From: Pirellula sp.
GTDB taxonomy: Bacteria; Planctomycetota; Planctomycetia; Pirellulales; Lacipirellulaceae
Assembly: GCA_013822725.1 (NCBI GenBank)
Contig: PNKX01000010.1
Coordinates: 62,001-126,000, forward strand
Direction of reading: 5' to 3'
DNA: 64,000 bases
Below the pieces are notes generated by a model. That model saw only the letters and a list, made by a program, of their open reading frames with translations, was not told where the DNA came from and searched no databases. Numbering within the stretch: position 1 is the first letter of the stretch; every line of letters begins with the position of its first letter. Made by a program: the position numbers and the translations under genes. This document shows, one piece after another, positions 61,833-64,000 of this stretch.

Positions 61833-64000
61833 CTACTTGTGGTTCCCAACGGTTAACTGAAGGTCGGCGTCGAGTTGATACTCGGCGCCGATTTTCGTTG
61901 GCAGACGGAGCGAACGTTCGCCATAGCGGATCGCAACGGGTTTTCCCAGGAGCGACTTTACGCGTGCGTCCGTCAGTTTGCCCTCCTGCCAGCTGACGGC
62001 GAACTCGAAGCCGCCGCGAGCGCGGAGGCCGCGAACCTCGCCTTCGCTCCACGCCGCTGGCAGCGCCGGCAGCAGTTCGACGATAGGGTCGCCGTCAGCA
62101 GTTCGCAGCTGCGATTGCAGCAGCATCTCGGCAATGCCGGCGGCCGCGCCAAAATTGCCGTCGATCTGAAACGGCGGGTGAGCGTCGAACAGGTTTGGGT
62201 AAACGCCGCCGCCGCGGTAGGAAGTCTTCGGCGAATCAGTCAGCGTGAGCAGCCCGTTGAGGACGTTAAGTGCGCGGTTGCCGTTGCGGAGCCGCGCCCA
62301 GAAGTTAATCTTCCAGGCCCGCGACCAGCCCGTGCCGCCGTCACCGCGGAATTCCAGCGACTGCTGCGCGGCGCGCAGCAATTCAGGCGTCTCGACGTTG
62401 ATTTCGCTGCCAGGATGCAAGCCCCATAGATGCGATACATGGCGGTGATCATTCAGCGGATCATCGACGTCTTCGAGCCATTCCTGCAGTTGGCCGTGGC
62501 GTCCGATTTGATTGGGCGCAAGGCGGCGATGGATCTCCGCCCACTGGCGTCGCTGCGGCTCGTCGACGCCGAGAATCTCCGCGGCCTCGATCGTATTGGC
62601 GAGCAGGTCGCGGATGAGCTGATGGTCCATCGTCGGACCCATTACGAGCCCCCCCTGCTCCGGCGAGTTGCTCGGGCCGCTAATTAGCCGTCGCTCAGGA
62701 CTGCGCGGATCCTCCACCAAGTACTCGACAAAAAACTCGGCGGACCCGCGCATGTGGGGATAAGCTCGCGTGCGCAGGAATTTCTCGTCGCCGCCATAAA
62801 CATAGTGCTGCCACAAATGCTGGCAGAGCCACGCGGCGCCGGTCGGCCAGATGCCATGGTTCGCGGCGTTGATCGGCGCCGTCCCGCGCCACAGGTCAAA
62901 GTTGTGATGCAGCACCCAGCCTGGTGCGTCGTAGTGGACGCGCGCCGTTTCGCCGCCGCTGATCGCCAACTCGTCGACAGCGTCGAACAACGGTCCGCTG
63001 CACTCGGCCAGATTAGCCGGCTCGGCGAGCCAGTAGTTCATTTCAAAGTTGATGTTCGTCGTGTGCTTGCTGTCCCACGACGGCTTCAGCTGATCGTTCC
63101 ACAGCCCCTGCAGGTTCGCGGGCTGGTCGCCGGGGCGGCTCGAGGCGATCAGCAAGTAGCGGCCATACTGGAAAAAGAGCGCCGCCAATCGCGGGTCGCG
63201 GTCTTTCGCGTAGAGTAGGATTCGCTGATCGGTCGGCAATGCAGCGTCGCCGGCGGGCGGGCCGAGCCGCAAGGAGACGCGCCGAAAAAGCGATTGATAG
63301 TCGGCGAGATGATCGGTGCGGAGTTGTTCGAACGTGTTCGTCGCCGCCGCGATTGCGTCGCGGCCGCTGCGCGTCGCCGGATCGCCGCTCAAATCGCGGA
63401 AGTTGACGAAGTTCGTCGCCGCCGTAACCAGCAGCGTCGCTTGCGACGCCCCGCTAATTTGCAGCTTTGAGTTTTCGAGGCTGGCCAATCCGTCAGTTTC
63501 GAGCAGCGTCAGGTTCGCGGCGAAACGCATTTCGCCTGGAACCGGGAAGCCCGTCTGATCGGTGCGATCGCTGACGCGCCCCGTCAATTGTAGTCCGCAG
63601 TGGGCCAACTTAACGCCGTTTCCATCTTGATCACGCGCAGCGACTTGCACATCCGACTGCGGCGAGCTGAGCGACGCGGCAAACTTCAATTCGCCGGCGC
63701 GATCGCAGGAAAGGCGCACGACGATTGCACGGTCGGGATGGCTTGCGAATGCTTCACGGGTGAAACGGATGCCGTTTGCCGTGTAGGAAACGGCGGCGAG
63801 CGCCGTCTCAAGATCGAGCGCGCGGCGGTAATTCTGCGCACCGTCGTGGCCGGAGAACTCCAGGTGCAGATCGCCCAGCGGCTGGTAGGCTCGTTGGCGG
63901 ATGGGAATCGACATGAAGCGTTCCGCCGCGAGCGCTTCGGCTTCCTGCTGCTTGCCGGCAAAGAGAAGTTCGCGCAGCAGCGGCAGAACCTCCGCGGCGC
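61833..64000 (-). CDS. GH95 alpha-L-fucosidase-like protein, 5'-truncated at the window edge
   Basis: The frame stays open to the right edge; the sequence there (LLRELLFAGKQQEAEALAAE) is the conserved GH95 N-terminal segment, so the true start lies outside the window. Domain features: YQPLGDLHLEFSGH, NLQGLWNDQLKPSWDSKHTT, NINFEMNYWLAEPANLAEC, SGPSNSPEQ, LQEWLEDVDDP followed by RHVSHLWGLHPG (catalytic acid region) and HPPFQIDGNFGAAAGIAEML (catalytic Asp). All key GH95 acidic motifs appear intact. It releases alpha-fucose (or galactose in some members) from glycans. It converges with the PEP-CTERM gene, 36 bp away. Confidence 0.9.
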   Translation of the reverse strand, partial: AAEVLPLLRELLFAGKQQEAEALAAERFMSIPIRQRAYQPLGDLHLEFSGHDGAQNYRRALDLETALAAVSYTANGIRFTREAFASHPDRAIVVRLSCDRAGELKFAASLSSPQSDVQVAARDQDGNGVKLAHCGLQLTGRVSDRTDQTGFPVPGEMRFAANLTLLETDGLASLENSKLQISGASQATLLVTAATNFVNFRDLSGDPATRSGRDAIAAATNTFEQLRTDHLADYQSLFRRVSLRLGPPAGDAALPTDQRILLYAKDRDPRLAALFFQYGRYLLIASSRPGDQPANLQGLWNDQLKPSWDSKHTTNINFEMNYWLAEPANLAECSGPLFDAVDELAISGGETARVHYDAPGWVLHHNFDLWRGTAPINAANHGIWPTGAAWLCQHLWQHYVYGGDEKFLRTRAYPHMRGSAEFFVEYLVEDPRSPERRLISGPSNSPEQGGLVMGPTMDHQLIRDLLANTIEAAEILGVDEPQRRQWAEIHRRLAPNQIGRHGQLQEWLEDVDDPLNDHRHVSHLWGLHPGSEINVETPELLRAAQQSLEFRGDGGTGWSRAWKINFWARLRNGNRALNVLNGLLTLTDSPKTSYRGGGVYPNLFDAHPPFQIDGNFGAAAGIAEMLLQSQLRTADGDPIVELLPALPAAWSEGEVRGLRARGGFEFAVSWQEGKLTDARVKSLLGKPVAIRYGERSLRLPTKIGAEYQLDADLQLTVGNHK

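Overview
The window (about 62% G+C by eye) looks like a chromosome segment from a planctomycete, probably order Pirellulales. This is inferred from three DUF1501 / Planctomycete-cytochrome (PSCyt1-DUF1549-DUF1553) gene pairs, two DUF1559 pseudopilin-like proteins, PEP-CTERM proteins, prokaryotic RING-type zinc fingers and weak Shine-Dalgarno use. No rRNA, tRNA, transposase, phage gene or CRISPR array was recognised.

Layout. 1-6.8 kb: end of a TAXI-type solute receptor, a secreted protein of unknown function, a lone STAS protein and DUF1501/DUF1553 pair 1. 7.3-9.4 kb: motA-motB with a long His-rich MotB tail. 9.5-16.7 kb (minus): RND exporter, two MFS transporters and a type II NADH dehydrogenase. 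17.2-17.3 kb: a tiny basic protein gene with its own promoter candidate and a strong terminator. 17.5-23.7 kb: a sigma-54 activator divergent from a sulfate ABC operon (sbp-cysT-cysW-cysA-DUF2292). A very good -24/-12 promoter lies in front of sbp. 24.1-25.6 kb: a lipoprotein and a DUF1559 protein.

25.8-34.2 kb (minus) is the highlight: a tightly packed ten-gene operon encoding a ubiquitin-like modification system. In transcription order it encodes a ubiquitin-fold protein, a zinc-ribbon membrane protein, an E1-like enzyme, a membrane-anchored JAMM peptidase, a multi-pass FHA protein, a double zinc-ribbon membrane protein, a RING-like membrane protein, a RING-membrane-trypsin fusion, an E2-like enzyme with a zinc ribbon, and a DUF2752 protein. 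Several junctions are 4-bp ATGA/GTGA overlaps. All core steps (modifier, activation, conjugation, candidate ligase, removal) are in one transcription unit, and most products carry membrane segments.

34.8-64 kb is a polysaccharide and surface-protein region: an LssY-like protein, a large secreted beta-helix-type protein, GH127, a DUF5060-type glycoside hydrolase, DUF1501/DUF1553 pairs 2 and 3, a BNR sialidase-like protein, an MGH1-like hydrolase, DUF1559 number 2, two PEP-CTERM proteins (one with a dockerin-like insert) and a GH95 fucosidase that runs off the right edge.

Intergenic DNA is rich in palindromic repeats. There are two copies of an 86-bp paired-hairpin element in convergent gaps, at least five large compound palindromes built from 8-9-nt units, and a nested CCCAGGGC palindrome. 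All functional statements are from reading the sequence; no database search was run.
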